Shown: positions 1-12,790 of the stretch, one piece after another
Layout: every line of letters begins with the position of its first letter
Numbering within the stretch: the stretch's first letter is position 1
Source: Tragulus kanchil
Taxonomy: Eukaryota > Chordata > Mammalia > Artiodactyla > Tragulidae
Direction: 5' to 3'
Assembly (NCBI GenBank): GCA_022376925.1
Contig: JAIOJX010000026.1
Coordinates: 257,297,330-257,361,329 of the forward strand
Length of the DNA stretch: 64,000 bases
Position numbers and translations under genes: made by a program
Notes under the pieces: model-generated
Databases searched by the model: none
What the model saw: only the letters and a program-made list of their open reading frames with translations
What the model was told of the DNA's origin: nothing

Positions 1-249
1 GGGGTCTCTTCTAAAAAAAAAATGTTTAGGGACAATAAACGTGTTTTCTCTCAATCTATTCACTAAGTCTAACTAAGGTTTAAAAATAAGAATAAAGGGT
101 TTCTTCCACATTTTTTTTCTGGAGAGTCACATAAAGACTCTCACTCAAGCAGAAAGAAAATGGGTAGTATGTTTGTACATCACCACACAGTTGGCCAATG
201 ACTTACATGCTGTGGGTCTCAACTCTGAAGCTGGCAGGGTAGGATAGGC

Positions 250-392
250 CTACTACTGTTTTCTCCAGTTTATAGCCAGAAATAAAACAGAGGTTCAAGG
301 AGATGTCACGACAGGCCCAAGGACACATAACTAGTAACTGGTGTAGTCAGACTCGAACGCTGGTGCCTTGACTGTCTCCCAAGCTTCTGGTG
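250..392 (-). mobile_element. MIR SINE relic, antisense
   Basis: The stretch reads as the antisense MIR core: a run like 'aacagaggttcaaggaga', then 'cccaaggacacataactagt', then a degenerate 'actcgaacgctggtgcc'. These match the order of the MIR tRNA-related and core parts on the reverse strand. It is old and diverged, so the ends are approximate. The rest of 1-789 shows nothing recognisable. Confidence 0.6.
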
Positions 393-807
393 AGTATGTA
401 AATGCTGCTTCACTTACAGAATATAAGCATTCTTCTGAAGAAAGCTGTCTCCACTGAACTGCTCTTTTAACAAAGCTACTGACTTTCAAATGTGACAACA
501 GCATCATGATTTTATCATCTGTCTGGAAAATCAGAAGTATCTATTTTATTCTACAGACTGTAAAGGAGAGAGTACCTGGGAATTACGGTATTCCAGAGTA
601 GTGGCCCAGGGCTTGCCATGACCTTTTGGTGAACTTGAGCCTGTGCAGCAGGCTGGGGAGCCCCAGAGTGGTCAGGTGACCACATGGCCATCTGCAGTCC
701 TGGACTGGTCATCTGGCCAGTGCTGACCTTTTGCAACATGATCCAGTGAAATTCAAACCCTGAGAGCGGCTGGCAGGCAAAATCTGCTCCTCAATGTCAG
801 TTTCACT

Positions 808-2962
808 GCTGAGTTGTTCAATTGTCCACTACAATGTGTAGAGGGCCCATTAGGCTCAGGTCATGAACCTCCCACCTAGTATTAATGGATAATCAAGTCC
901 AATTTGATTGGGAATGCTTTTTGTCTTAGTTGTATTTCCTCCATAATTATCAATACCTAACACTGTAGGTAACATCAACATTTATAGAATATAAACTTTA
1001 TAAGACTCACTATTTTTTGAAATTGCTCCATCAAAAAGTGTAATATTATTAAAATTATATCCCCAAACCAAGTCATAATGATACATATTGCAACGCTATT
1101 CTAGTATATTAATACATTAGATTGTAATAACTTATTCTCTGAAAATATTTTAAAAAATAAAGTGCAAATTGTTATCCTTTCATAAATAGATCTATTTTCA
1201 TCTCAAATATTCTGAAAGTTTTCCAAACTTTTACGCAATGGTCATGTATTCATGCATTCTTTCACCAGAAATGTGTTGAGTATCTACCAGGTGCTATATA
1301 GTGCTATGTACCAGGACCATAAAGATGAAGAAGACCCCATTCATGAGGAGCTTGCCATTTAGCTGGGATGAAAGACCTACAAAGATATAATTAAAAGATA
1401 ATATGGAAAAGAAACAGCCTTTGGGGGTGTTTAGGATAATATGGTGGATGAGGTTGATATCTTCAAGAGTGAAGAAGTTTAGAGAAGCCTAGAATAGTTG
1501 AATTTTAGCTGCTAATGAAAACCCAGGAGAGCATGACTAGGAGGAGAACCTCAGGAGTAAAGTTAAGCTATTGCTACACATGTTGAAATGAATTTTATAT
1601 AATAACAGAAGCCATAGATGTTTATGACAGAAATAAAGGAAGAATTTCGAGGAGAGACCATTGAGAAAAAATTTCATTTAAGGCATAGATGAAGTTGGAA
1701 ATACAGAAGTAAAATGCAAACCCTGACAGCACACTGTCATTGTCACAAAGGGAGGGAAGAGGTTGAAGTATAGGCAAATATAGTAAAGTTACCATGATAC
1801 TTAAATAGCTAATACTAACAACATTAACCTAAAACCTTATACATTGGAAAAATCCACTAGCCTTGATTTAAAGTTAGAGCTCAATGTCATTCCTGCTGAG
1901 TTGTTCAATTGTCCACTACAATGTGTAGAGGGCCCATTAGGCTCAGGTCATGAACCTCCCACCTAGTATTAATGGATAATCAAGTCCAATTTGATTGGGA
2001 ATGCTTTTTGTCTTAGTTGTATTTCCTCCATAATTATCAATACCTAACACTGTAGGTAACATCAACATTTATAGAATATAAACTTTATAAGACTCACTAT
2101 TTTTTGAAATTGCTCCATCAAAAAGTGTAATATTATTAAAATTATATCCCCAAACCAAGTCATAATGATACATATTGCAACGCTATTCTAGTATATTAAT
2201 ACATTAGATTGTAATAACTTATTCTCTGAAAATATTTTAAAAAATAAAGTGCAAATTGTTATCCTTTCATAAATAGATCTATTTTCATCTCAAATATTCT
2301 GAAAGTTTTCCAAACTTTTACGCAATGGTCATGTATTCATGCATTCTTTCACCAGAAATGTGTTGAGTATCTACCAGGTGCTATATAGTGCTATGTACCA
2401 GGACCATAAAGATGAAGAAGACCCCATTCATGAGGAGCTTGCCATTTAGCTGGGATGAAAGACCTACAAAGATATAATTAAAAGATAATATGGAAAAGAA
2501 ACAGCCTTTGGGGGTGTTTAGGATAATATGGTGGATGAGGTTGATATCTTCAAGAGTGAAGAAGTTTAGAGAAGCCTAGAATAGTTGAATTTTAGCTGCT
2601 AATGAAAACCCAGGAGAGCATGACTAGGAGGAGAACCTCAGGAGTAAAGTTAAGCTATTGCTACACATGTTGAAATGAATTTTATATAATAACAGAAGCC
2701 ATAGATGTTTATGACAGAAATAAAGGAAGAATTTCGAGGAGAGACCATTGAGAAAAAATTTCATTTAAGGCATAGATGAAGTTGGAAATACAGAAGTAAA
2801 ATGCAAACCCTGACAGCACACTGTCATTGTCACAAAGGGAGGGAAGAGGTTGAAGTATAGGCAAATATAGTAAAGTTACCATGATACTTAAATAGCTAAT
2901 ACTAACAACATTAACCTAAAACCTTATACATTGGAAAAATCCACTAGCCTTGATTTAAAGTT
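808..2962. repeat. Direct duplication 1 (period 1087 bp)
   Basis: Left copy 808-1875 and right copy 1895-2962 appear identical over about 1068 bp. The 19-bp junction (1876-1894) contains 'ctcaatgtca', which also lies just upstream of the left copy at 790-799, so the junction looks like a noisy extension of the right copy's 5' flank rather than foreign DNA. Its 3' part (1679-1875, 2766-2962) is present a third time in duplication 2. It holds an L2-like relic and no gene. Probable contig-overlap artefact. Confidence 0.95.
1225..1400. mobile_element. L2-like relic (repeated at 2312-2487)
   Basis: The text resembles the 3' end of an L2 LINE: 'tgttgagtatctaccaggtg', a degenerate 'ctatgtaccaggaccataaa' and 'aagaccccattcatgaggag'. 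The match is by word order to the typical 'increase in size, total, shipped in plasma' style L2 tail of mammals, not by alignment. Boundaries are approximate. The second copy exists only because of duplication 1. Confidence 0.45.
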
Positions 2963-4991
2963 GAGTAGCTTGAGTCTAACATACTGCCTAATATGAATTT
3001 CCTTTGGGTCCAGAAACAAAGTTTATTCAGTCCAGATTAACTAACTCACCCCAAATCTAAAAATGATAGTGTGTAAAAGTTCTAACTACCTCCCTTTTCA
3101 TGAGGTATCTAGGTAAGAGAAAATCGAAGTCTCCTGAAAAAAAGTTCCTCTGTAAATTTAAGATGTATCATTGTTCTAAGTGTCTCATATCTGTTTTCAG
3201 CACTAAGACTATTAGAAGTGAAAACCCTGATCTAAATAGCCAGCGATTATTTAATTATGTGACAGTCCATAAGTTATATATATCTGCACGTAACATGTTC
3301 TTTAAAAATGTGTACCACATAACTCTAAAGTAATTCTACAAAGAGGCTATTATTCTGTTGTGTCACAGGATATTATGTTATTAATAATACACAGATGAAA
3401 GAAAATTGTCCAGTTAATGTGGTTAGGTAGAGACACAAATTGAGAGTCAAGATTCATTGGTTCTATTTTGAGCTCCACCACTGACTCTGAGCTTTCAAAA
3501 GTCACATATTCTTCAAAATAATATTGATCCCTCACCATAGTACAGGATTTTACAACCAGGTAATTTTAAAGTTCTCTGAGAGCTTCTGAAGCAGCAGCAT
3601 TAATTTTTTTCAATTAGCAAAGATCTTAAACGTTTTCAAAAGTGTACATCAAGTGTGTTCCATTATGCACCCACACTGCAGAGAAGAGCTTTGAAATATT
3701 TCACATTTAGACAGAGGCCTTTTTAAAAGATAAACTTACTAAGTGAACCATGCATTAAAATATCATGGACAGGGCTTCCCCTGGTGGTCCAGTGGGTAAG
3801 GACACCGCCTTGCAGTGCAAGGGGCGCCGGTTCGATCCCTGGCCTGGGAAGATCCCACGTGCCGTGGAGGTCCCGCCGGTGTCGACCTAAGGCATAGATG
3901 AAGTTGGAAATACAGAAGTAAAATGCAAACCCTGACAGCACACTGTCATTGTCACAAAGGGAGGGAAGAGGTTGAAGTATAGGCAAATATAGTAAAGTTA
4001 CCATGATACTTAAATAGCTAATACTAACAACATTAACCTAAAACCTTATACATTGGAAAAATCCACTAGCCTTGATTTAAAGTTGAGTAGCTTGAGTCTA
4101 ACATACTGCCTAATATGAATTTCCTTTGGGTCCAGAAACAAAGTTTATTCAGTCCAGATTAACTAACTCACCCCAAATCTAAAAATGATAGTGTGTAAAA
4201 GTTCTAACTACCTCCCTTTTCATGAGGTATCTAGGTAAGAGAAAATCGAAGTCTCCTGAAAAAAAGTTCCTCTGTAAATTTAAGATGTATCATTGTTCTA
4301 AGTGTCTCATATCTGTTTTCAGCACTAAGACTATTAGAAGTGAAAACCCTGATCTAAATAGCCAGCGATTATTTAATTATGTGACAGTCCATAAGTTATA
4401 TATATCTGCACGTAACATGTTCTTTAAAAATGTGTACCACATAACTCTAAAGTAATTCTACAAAGAGGCTATTATTCTGTTGTGTCACAGGATATTATGT
4501 TATTAATAATACACAGATGAAAGAAAATTGTCCAGTTAATGTGGTTAGGTAGAGACACAAATTGAGAGTCAAGATTCATTGGTTCTATTTTGAGCTCCAC
4601 CACTGACTCTGAGCTTTCAAAAGTCACATATTCTTCAAAATAATATTGATCCCTCACCATAGTACAGGATTTTACAACCAGGTAATTTTAAAGTTCTCTG
4701 AGAGCTTCTGAAGCAGCAGCATTAATTTTTTTCAATTAGCAAAGATCTTAAACGTTTTCAAAAGTGTACATCAAGTGTGTTCCATTATGCACCCACACTG
4801 CAGAGAAGAGCTTTGAAATATTTCACATTTAGACAGAGGCCTTTTTAAAAGATAAACTTACTAAGTGAACCATGCATTAAAATATCATGGACAGGGCTTC
4901 CCCTGGTGGTCCAGTGGGTAAGGACACCGCCTTGCAGTGCAAGGGGCGCCGGTTCGATCCCTGGCCTGGGAAGATCCCACGTGCCGTGGAG
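2766..4991. repeat. Direct duplication 2 (period 1122 bp), left copy ends inside a SINE
   Basis: Left copy 2766-3869 and right copy 3888-4991 match throughout. The left copy stops about 98 bp into a CHR-type SINE, followed by an 18-bp GC-rich junction (3870-3887) that fits neither copy. The right copy carries the whole SINE with both target-site duplications, so it is the intact version. Open frames of 77 and 62 codons occur in both copies and have no recognisable protein similarity. Confidence 0.95.
3772..3869 (+). mobile_element. CHR-type SINE, 5' part only (cut by duplication junction)
   Basis: Identical to the first 98 bp of the intact element at 4894. It begins right after the same left target-site repeat 'aatatcatggaca' (3759-3771) but lacks the body, tail and right target-site repeat. 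The truncation coincides with the duplication junction, so it reflects that event and not a separate insertion. Confidence 0.9.
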
Positions 4992-5225
4992 CGGCTGGAC
5001 CGATGTGTCCAATCACCGAGCCGGAGTTCTGGTGCACATGCGCCCAGAGCCGGCGCTCTGCAGCGACAGACGCCACCGCGATGGGAGGCCCACAGGAGCC
5101 AAAGAACAAAGACGGATGAAAATAGAGAAATGAAAGACCAATAGAAGTGGCTCGCCCATCCCCCTCCCTCCCCACCCCACCCCCAAAATAAATAAATAAA
5201 TAAATAAATCTTTAAAATAAAAAAT
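4894..5225 (+). mobile_element. Young tRNA-derived SINE (CHR-type), intact with target-site duplications
   Basis: About 330 bp flanked by a perfect 13-bp target-site duplication, 'aatatcatggaca' at 4881-4893 and 5226-5238. The head has tRNA-like box A and box B words ('ggttcgatccc'). The body is rich in CpG, then comes 'gaccaatagaagtgg', a C-rich extension (about 5151-5186) and an (aaat)n tail. High CpG content and an intact site point to a recent insertion. The tRNA-derived ruminant CHR family is the closest I know; the exact subfamily name is not assigned. Several 60-133 codon frames here are SINE translations, not genes. Confidence 0.85.
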
Positions 5226-5238
5226 AATATCATGGACA

Positions 5239-6983
5239 TGATCTCACTTGTACAAGTTCTAGGATTTGTAGAAGGCATTTAAGCAATGGCTCTAATAAAA
5301 AGTACTGAATATGTTATGAACATGTTTTAAAAGAAACATGCGTATTAAATGCAAACTTGTATAAAATATGAAATTTGGTATTTTAATTTTGAGACAACTT
5401 ATAGTATCAGACTGATGTCTTTGTTTTCAAATTTAATCAGGAGTATAGTATATAGACTTTGAATGACTGACAAATTGCCTATGAAGGCTGCCAATTAGAG
5501 TCTTGTACAAGTGGGCGAAGGCTCCAGGAGCTTTCGTTTTACTTCTGTTTCACTGTTGGAGTTCCTTTCAAGCTGTCGGAGCTTGGGAAGAACCTGATCT
5601 TTGTTTTTTTTAGTATCTTTCATTTTCCCACATGTAGTCAAGTTTTGAAAATTTAAACATGATGAGACTCTATAGGACAAGACATGATTCAGTTATGTTT
5701 TGTTGAGTAATGATCTAAAACATAATACAAACAAGAAATTAAGACAGAAAATACGATTATTACTAGGAAAAATATTATAGTGTGAGGTATGGACAGCCAA
5801 ATAATGGCATATATCTTTAGTTTCCCTAAAGTTTCTTAGAATTGCTTTAGAGGAAATGCACAATAATCCATTCTGTGATTATATTAGGGAGTGTTATCAA
5901 TAGAAATAGTATATATAAAGCTTAAAATTATATACATATAACATAAAATAGATATATAAAACTATATATAGTTTATATAATCATGATTTTATATATTGCT
6001 ATATAAAACTATAGGCAAATACATAGATAGATTCTAATCATCTTTTTTTGAACCCAAAAGAATCTACATATTATTAGTTTTAGAGTCTATCAAGAAAGTT
6101 TGGTGAGAAAAGACAAGGAATATGAACATAATATCATCTACAAGATTACCATGGAAACAATGATAGTCCTGTTAATATTAGTAATATACTGGATCTAATC
6201 TGTATCCATCTACAGGAGATGGGTTAAAGAGTGGCACAGAGTGAAATATTATCCAGGTTTTAGGGAACTTCCACAGTACAGAAAGTAAGGTAAAAACTAG
6301 TGCATATAATATGTGACTTTTTATATACTGAAAGGGTTAAGTTCCTAAATCACATGAATATTTTCTTGCATTTATTTGTATAAATGAGAAGGATAAGAAA
6401 CAAATTAATAACACTGATCAGTTATGGGAGTAGATAGGGATGGGGCAAAAATGGGAAGAGCTTATTTTTGAGCTATGTGAATATATTACCTTTTAATAAA
6501 AATACAGAGAAGCACTTAACAAATGTTTGTTGAATGAATAAATGATTGAATGAATTAAATTGGAAGACAAAGTGATTTAGCTATGCTGACAAATTAAAAG
6601 TAGCTTATTTAATTTCCATAGCTATTGCTACTGTACTCTGAATCATTACTTCCTTAAAACTCAGTGGATCAAGTTCACATTAAAATACACTATTCATTCA
6701 GAGTGCTACCTTACTCGGAAGCATCTTTAATGCCTGTACTTCATTTGTATTCTTGAAACAGAATTTAAGCTACTCTAGAGTGCAGATAATCACTTGTGTT
6801 TATTTTTATTCTTTCCCCATCATCTCATCTGAAACCATGATGGTAACTAATATTCAATAAATCATCACCCTCAATAAATTCTACTAATGTGTCATATAAG
6901 TGATGCTTATTATAGGACATAAAATTTAGATATCTTTAATCTTCATTCAAATTAATTGAGTCATATCATTTTACAATGATATG
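5239..6983. other. Unduplicated AT-rich stretch, no gene seen
   Basis: Single-copy sequence with an AT-rich tract at about 5890-6020 that includes the short palindrome 'actatatatagt'. A 61-codon frame on the minus strand at 5495-5680 has a lysine- and glutamate-rich end but no recognised family, no splice context and no poly(A), so I do not call it a gene. Nothing else recognisable. Confidence 0.6.
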
Positions 6984-9337
6984 AGTCCTAGTGATATGTC
7001 ATATATTCAGAAATAGTGGCTTTTGGATGTGTTCCAGGTTACAATAAATCCCTAAGTTCCTTTAGATGAGCAATTCGAATATGTGGAGATAATTGATAGC
7101 ACTTTGGTGTGCCTCAGAGTCCTCATACAACTATTACGGATCTTCTTTAAGAGTGGTATACTTCCATTTTCCTTCCTCTCTTGTCATGAAACTTCAGGTG
7201 TTTCCTTGTCACCAAGAAGCATCACTCCACCATGCATCATGACTAAAAATACACAAGCAAAAAATAAACAATATTAACTGACTACCTCTGGCTGATTACT
7301 AAAACTCCCTTCTGGTATAAACTTAGTATTTATTTGATGAAAATTCCTGTGTTTCTCTTTAAGTCCTTTGCTCTTCTACCTGCTCCAGGTGCTTTCTCTT
7401 ATGCTGTCTTGCAGGGATGCAGACTCATGAGAACACCTCATTGTAAGGTCTTTTTTTAAAAAATTTTATCATTGGGAAAGGTCTTTTTAAATTCACTTAC
7501 TTTAAAAGTTCTGACTCCTGCTGTAGCTTTCAGAGAGATACCATATTTGCCTTTAATAATGGTATTGTTAAACAAGTAATAGGCATTCAATAATTAATAC
7601 ATAAAATTTTAATATTTTCATTTATATATGAAGGCTAATTGGATACAATACACTTAGTGCCTAACAAAGTATAATTGAACCTATTATCTTCACTTATTTA
7701 AGCTAAAGCCTTAATAAAAATATCTGTTAAGAAGATGAATAATATCCTTAGTAATGTGCTAAATGTATGGATGTGGAAAAGCTGTTGGGTAGAAGTATCT
7801 GAAAAATAGAACATTTGCAGACATTTGGAGAATAAAGTTCTCAACTGTTTTATGAGAGAGATAAGAGTCTGACAAAATTTATAAGAATTTGACAGATTTT
7901 ATAAGGATATCACAACAGAAAAGATGGAATGACCATTTTATATAGGCTTTTCTGTAGGTTAATCTGGCTGGTTAAATGAATCAGACTGAAAGCCACAGTG
8001 GAAATGACAAAGAGAGAAGTGTGGTACAGACAGACCACACGAGAACCAGATCTAAAATAGACAATATATACCTGAAGTCACAAGTATTTCATTAAGCTCA
8101 CAGTGAATAAGTTCTAAGGCTTAAAACTTGGACATTTCACCTAAGAATCCTGACCTTTTATCAATGAAAGTCCTAGTGATATGTCATATATTCAGAAATA
8201 GTGGCTTTTGGATGTGTTCCAGGTTACAATAAATCCCTAAGTTCCTTTAGATGAGCAATTCGAATATGTGGAGATAATTGATAGCACTTTGGTGTGCCTC
8301 AGAGTCCTCATACAACTATTACGGATCTTCTTTAAGAGTGGTATACTTCCATTTTCCTTCCTCTCTTGTCATGAAACTTCAGGTGTTTCCTTGTCACCAA
8401 GAAGCATCACTCCACCATGCATCATGACTAAAAATACACAAGCAAAAAATAAACAATATTAACTGACTACCTCTGGCTGATTACTAAAACTCCCTTCTGG
8501 TATAAACTTAGTATTTATTTGATGAAAATTCCTGTGTTTCTCTTTAAGTCCTTTGCTCTTCTACCTGCTCCAGGTGCTTTCTCTTATGCTGTCTTGCAGG
8601 GATGCAGACTCATGAGAACACCTCATTGTAAGGTCTTTTTTTAAAAAATTTTATCATTGGGAAAGGTCTTTTTAAATTCACTTACTTTAAAAGTTCTGAC
8701 TCCTGCTGTAGCTTTCAGAGAGATACCATATTTGCCTTTAATAATGGTATTGTTAAACAAGTAATAGGCATTCAATAATTAATACATAAAATTTTAATAT
8801 TTTCATTTATATATGAAGGCTAATTGGATACAATACACTTAGTGCCTAACAAAGTATAATTGAACCTATTATCTTCACTTATTTAAGCTAAAGCCTTAAT
8901 AAAAATATCTGTTAAGAAGATGAATAATATCCTTAGTAATGTGCTAAATGTATGGATGTGGAAAAGCTGTTGGGTAGAAGTATCTGAAAAATAGAACATT
9001 TGCAGACATTTGGAGAATAAAGTTCTCAACTGTTTTATGAGAGAGATAAGAGTCTGACAAAATTTATAAGAATTTGACAGATTTTATAAGGATATCACAA
9101 CAGAAAAGATGGAATGACCATTTTATATAGGCTTTTCTGTAGGTTAATCTGGCTGGTTAAATGAATCAGACTGAAAGCCACAGTGGAAATGACAAAGAGA
9201 GAAGTGTGGTACAGACAGACCACACGAGAACCAGATCTAAAATAGACAATATATACCTGAAGTCACAAGTATTTCATTAAGCTCACAGTGAATAAGTTCT
9301 AAGGCTTAAAACTTGGACATTTCACCTAAGAATCCTG
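6984..9337. repeat. Direct duplication 3 (period 1185 bp)
   Basis: Left copy 6984-8152 and right copy 8169-9337 look identical over 1169 bp, separated by a 16-bp junction (8153-8168). It is the longest unit in the window. A 64-codon frame at 7083 recurs at 8268 for this reason alone; it shows no domain. No interspersed repeat was recognised inside the unit. Confidence 0.95.
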
Positions 9338-9434
9338 TTTTTACCTTCTTTTTACAAAGCACAGGGCAGCCTGGGGAAGCTTGCCCTCCTGACAATGACT
9401 ACAGCTAAATAAAGGCAATCTCTTTTACATGGGG

Positions 9435-9637
9435 GGCTTTCCTGTTGGGTCAGTGGTAAAGAATCAGTATGCCAATGCAGGAGACATGGGTTTGATCCCT
9501 GGGATGTGAAGCTCCTCCAGAGAAGGACATCGCAACCCACTCCAGTATTCTTCCTGGAAAATGCCACGAACAGAGAAGCCTGGCAGGTTACAGTCTATGG
9601 GGTCACTGAACAGTTGGCAACTAAATCAAAAAACAAA
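9435..9637 (+). mobile_element. Bov-tA SINE with target-site duplication
   Basis: Reads as a ruminant Bov-tA: 'gtcagtggtaaagaatc', 'tttgatccctggga', then 'cccactccagtattctt' and 'cagtctatggggtcactgaa'. Flanked by 'ttttacatgggg' at 9423-9434 and 9638-9649, a perfect 12-bp target-site duplication. A 71-codon minus-strand frame over it is a SINE translation. Confidence 0.9.
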
Positions 9638-9649
9638 TTTTACATGGGG

Positions 9650-10523
9650 TGTGTTCCCTAGAGTTTCCCCTTAATTTCTATTTGGCCAGATTTTAAAATG
9701 TAAGTTACTTGTGTGGACCCTATAGATACTCAAGTGTATAAGTCCTGACTAAAAGACTTTATATTTCATCAACTAGATGGTATCAATATCCCTTTCTGTG
9801 AGAATCTATGTGGTTTCTGAGTCATGATAGTAAGCAGCTTCCAAACCAAGATAAATATGATTATCATCAGGAGAGCTTGTTAAAAATGTGGATTCCAGTC
9901 ATTCCCCTTCAGGAGGATTAGTGAGCAGTGTGAGAGACATAGTTTAACAAGTGTCCGTGTGATTCTAATGAGTCTATTCCCTGACAGACTTTGGAAATCA
10001 CTGAGTACGGTTAGAGCAGCAGGTACATGTAGCAAGTTCCTGAGTGTGAGAAACGGAGCCTAAACTGCTTCTAATTTATTCACAAATGTGACCATAATAG
10101 CTCTGGCTCCTTGCCAGTGGTCCTGGGAATCCTGAGTTATCCCATTGGGTACTCTGATAATGGATGTTATATGCATACTAAATATAAATTTTAAAAACCT
10201 TTATTATCATTTTTTAAATACCTATCCTCTGTGCACCAAAAGACAAATACCAGAGGAGAGGCATATCATTGTAATTAACCACCACTGTCTATTACATCCC
10301 TGTCCTTAAGAACTTTCAAGGTGGAGGAAATCTAGTCTCAGTTTTTCAAATGAGGAAATTGAGGCCCAAGGAATTTAAGGACTGATTCAAGGTCACACGA
10401 TCTCATAGTGGTAGGGTTGGCCTGGAACTCCAATCTTTCAGTCTTTTGATCTTTGTTACACCTCAGTGCACACCAGATACAAAGGATGAATCATGACATG
10501 TATGTCCTAGGAGACCAGGGTTG
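9650..10523. other. Unduplicated stretch with a MIR relic
   Basis: No gene. An antisense MIR relic lies at about 10325-10460, recognised by 'caaatgaggaaattgaggcc' and 'caaggtcacacgatctcata'. The rest is single-copy sequence of no recognised class. Confidence 0.6.
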
Positions 10524-12790
10524 TTTAGGGAGGGTTGAGTTCAGTTCATTATAGGTGCTTTAAAATAAGCCTTCTTTCACCTTCCACTTCTTTCAGACAA
10601 AAGAACTCAGGTTTTCAATTTAACCAACTTCTACTAGCTGACAATATGAACTTAAGACTTATATATATTTGAAAATAAAACATACAATATATTAGTTTTC
10701 CCCGTAAGGGATGAAGTAAATATTTTATCTAATTAGGACTAATTTACAAGTACAGAGGCAACTTCATTACTAAAATAGAAATGCATTTAGAGGTTAAAAT
10801 TGGTAGATTAATGCAACATTCCATAAGAGCCACCAGATGTCACTGTTCTAGGCATTATGCATCACTTGACATTAAAATTATTAGCAATCTTAGCTTCAAA
10901 TAATATTAACAATTTTGAGTTCATGATCATTATGTATATTTTGCAAAACATTTTCATATTTTTATAAAACATATTCCATTATTGCTTTATACCTCTTAAT
11001 ATATAGAAAGAAACTGAAATCAAGAAATAAAAAAGACTGTCCTCGGTCTACACATATGAACCTCTGTAAAATCATTTGAGAAAGATAAAACTCTTATGAA
11101 AGTCCCAGTTCATTCCCCCAAATTGATAGCTTAAAAAATCGTCTTAGTTCAGAATTAGAACTCTAATTCAGTAAGTTCTTTTATAATTATTAATTCAATC
11201 AAAATTTAGAAACAGATCTTTACAGTTTTCAGTTTAAGTAATTGTTAAAAAGAATAATGGCACGAAAGTTCCTATTCAACTTAAAATCCATTGGATATAT
11301 AAAAGCTAAACTAAGGTAACATTTTAAATATATGGAAATGAAATGGAAGGAAGGTCTATTGCTTAAGTTACATATTGAAATATTAGAGTTTTTTGGAAAT
11401 CAAGGGAAGGAAGAAAAAAATAGCATTAGATAAGACAAAGTTGTGAATGTTCCCATTTCATTCAGCCAAGCAACTGCATGACTGGAGTTAGGAAGTATGC
11501 TGACTTTGTAGTGGTTCCTGAGTCTGGGAAGGTAAAGCATGAGTGATGTTCAACTCTTTGTGACCCCATGCACTGTAGCTTGCCAGCTTCCTCTGTCCAT
11601 GGAATTCCAGTCCAGGGAGCAAAGGTAACTTATGTCTAACAATGATTTAGGGAGGGTTGAGTTCAGTTATATGGTGCTTTAAAATAAGCCTTCTTTCACC
11701 TTCCACTTCTTTCAGACAAAAGAACTCAGGTTTTCAATTTAACCAACTTCTACTAGCTGACAATATGAACTTAAGACTTATATATATTTGAAAATAAAAC
11801 ATACAATATATTAGTTTTCCCCGTAAGGGATGAAGTAAATATTTTATCTAATTAGGACTAATTTACAAGTACAGAGGCAACTTCATTACTAAAATAGAAA
11901 TGCATTTAGAGGTTAAAATTGGTAGATTAATGCAACATTCCATAAGAGCCACCAGATGTCACTGTTCTAGGCATTATGCATCACTTGACATTAAAATTAT
12001 TAGCAATCTTAGCTTCAAATAATATTAACAATTTTGAGTTCATGATCATTATGTATATTTTGCAAAACATTTTCATATTTTTATAAAACATATTCCATTA
12101 TTGCTTTATACCTCTTAATATATAGAAAGAAACTGAAATCAAGAAATAAAAAAGACTGTCCTCGGTCTACACATATGAACCTCTGTAAAATCATTTGAGA
12201 AAGATAAAACTCTTATGAAAGTCCCAGTTCATTCCCCCAAATTGATAGCTTAAAAAATCGTCTTAGTTCAGAATTAGAACTCTAATTCAGTAAGTTCTTT
12301 TATAATTATTAATTCAATCAAAATTTAGAAACAGATCTTTACAGTTTTCAGTTTAAGTAATTGTTAAAAAGAATAATGGCACGAAAGTTCCTATTCAACT
12401 TAAAATCCATTGGATATATAAAAGCTAAACTAAGGTAACATTTTAAATATATGGAAATGAAATGGAAGGAAGGTCTATTGCTTAAGTTACATATTGAAAT
12501 ATTAGAGTTTTTTGGAAATCAAGGGAAGGAAGAAAAAAATAGCATTAGATAAGACAAAGTTGTGAATGTTCCCATTTCATTCAGCCAAGCAACTGCATGA
12601 CTGGAGTTAGGAAGTATGCTGACTTTGTAGTGGTTCCTGAGTCTGGGAAGGTAAAGCATGAGTGATGTTCAACTCTTTGTGACCCCATGCACTGTAGCTT
12701 GCCAGCTTCCTCTGTCCATGGAATTCTCCAGGCAAGAATACAGCAGTTGGTTGCCATTTCCTTCTTCTGCAAAGGTAACTTATGTCTAAC
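10524..12790. repeat. Direct duplication 4 (period 1119-1150 bp) with a scrambled left-copy end
   Basis: Left copy 10524-11640, right copy 11646-12790, 5-bp junction. About 40 bp into the unit there is a 3-bp length difference. Near its end the left copy replaces a 44-bp stretch of a Bov SINE (12727-12770) with 13 bp (11608-11620) and then matches again to the end. The right copy agrees with ordinary Bov SINE sequence, so the left-copy end is the faulty one. Confidence 0.95.
12660..12770 (-). mobile_element. Bov-A/Bov-tA SINE fragment, antisense
   Basis: Reverse-strand Bov sequence: 'caactctttgtgaccccatg', 'ctgtccatggaattctccag', 'gttgccatttccttcttc'. A damaged duplicate sits at about 11541-11620 in the left copy of duplication 4. 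A 77-codon minus frame over it is not a gene. Confidence 0.75.

Noticed and set aside
5495..5680. Minus-strand 61-codon frame with a lysine/glutamate-rich end
   Set aside because: Looks mildly protein-like but has no recognised similarity, no poly(A) on its 3' side and no splice context.
5890..6020. AT-rich palindromic words as a possible origin or matrix-attachment site
   Set aside because: Short AT-rich palindromes are common in ruminant intergenic DNA; no other origin or attachment signature is present.
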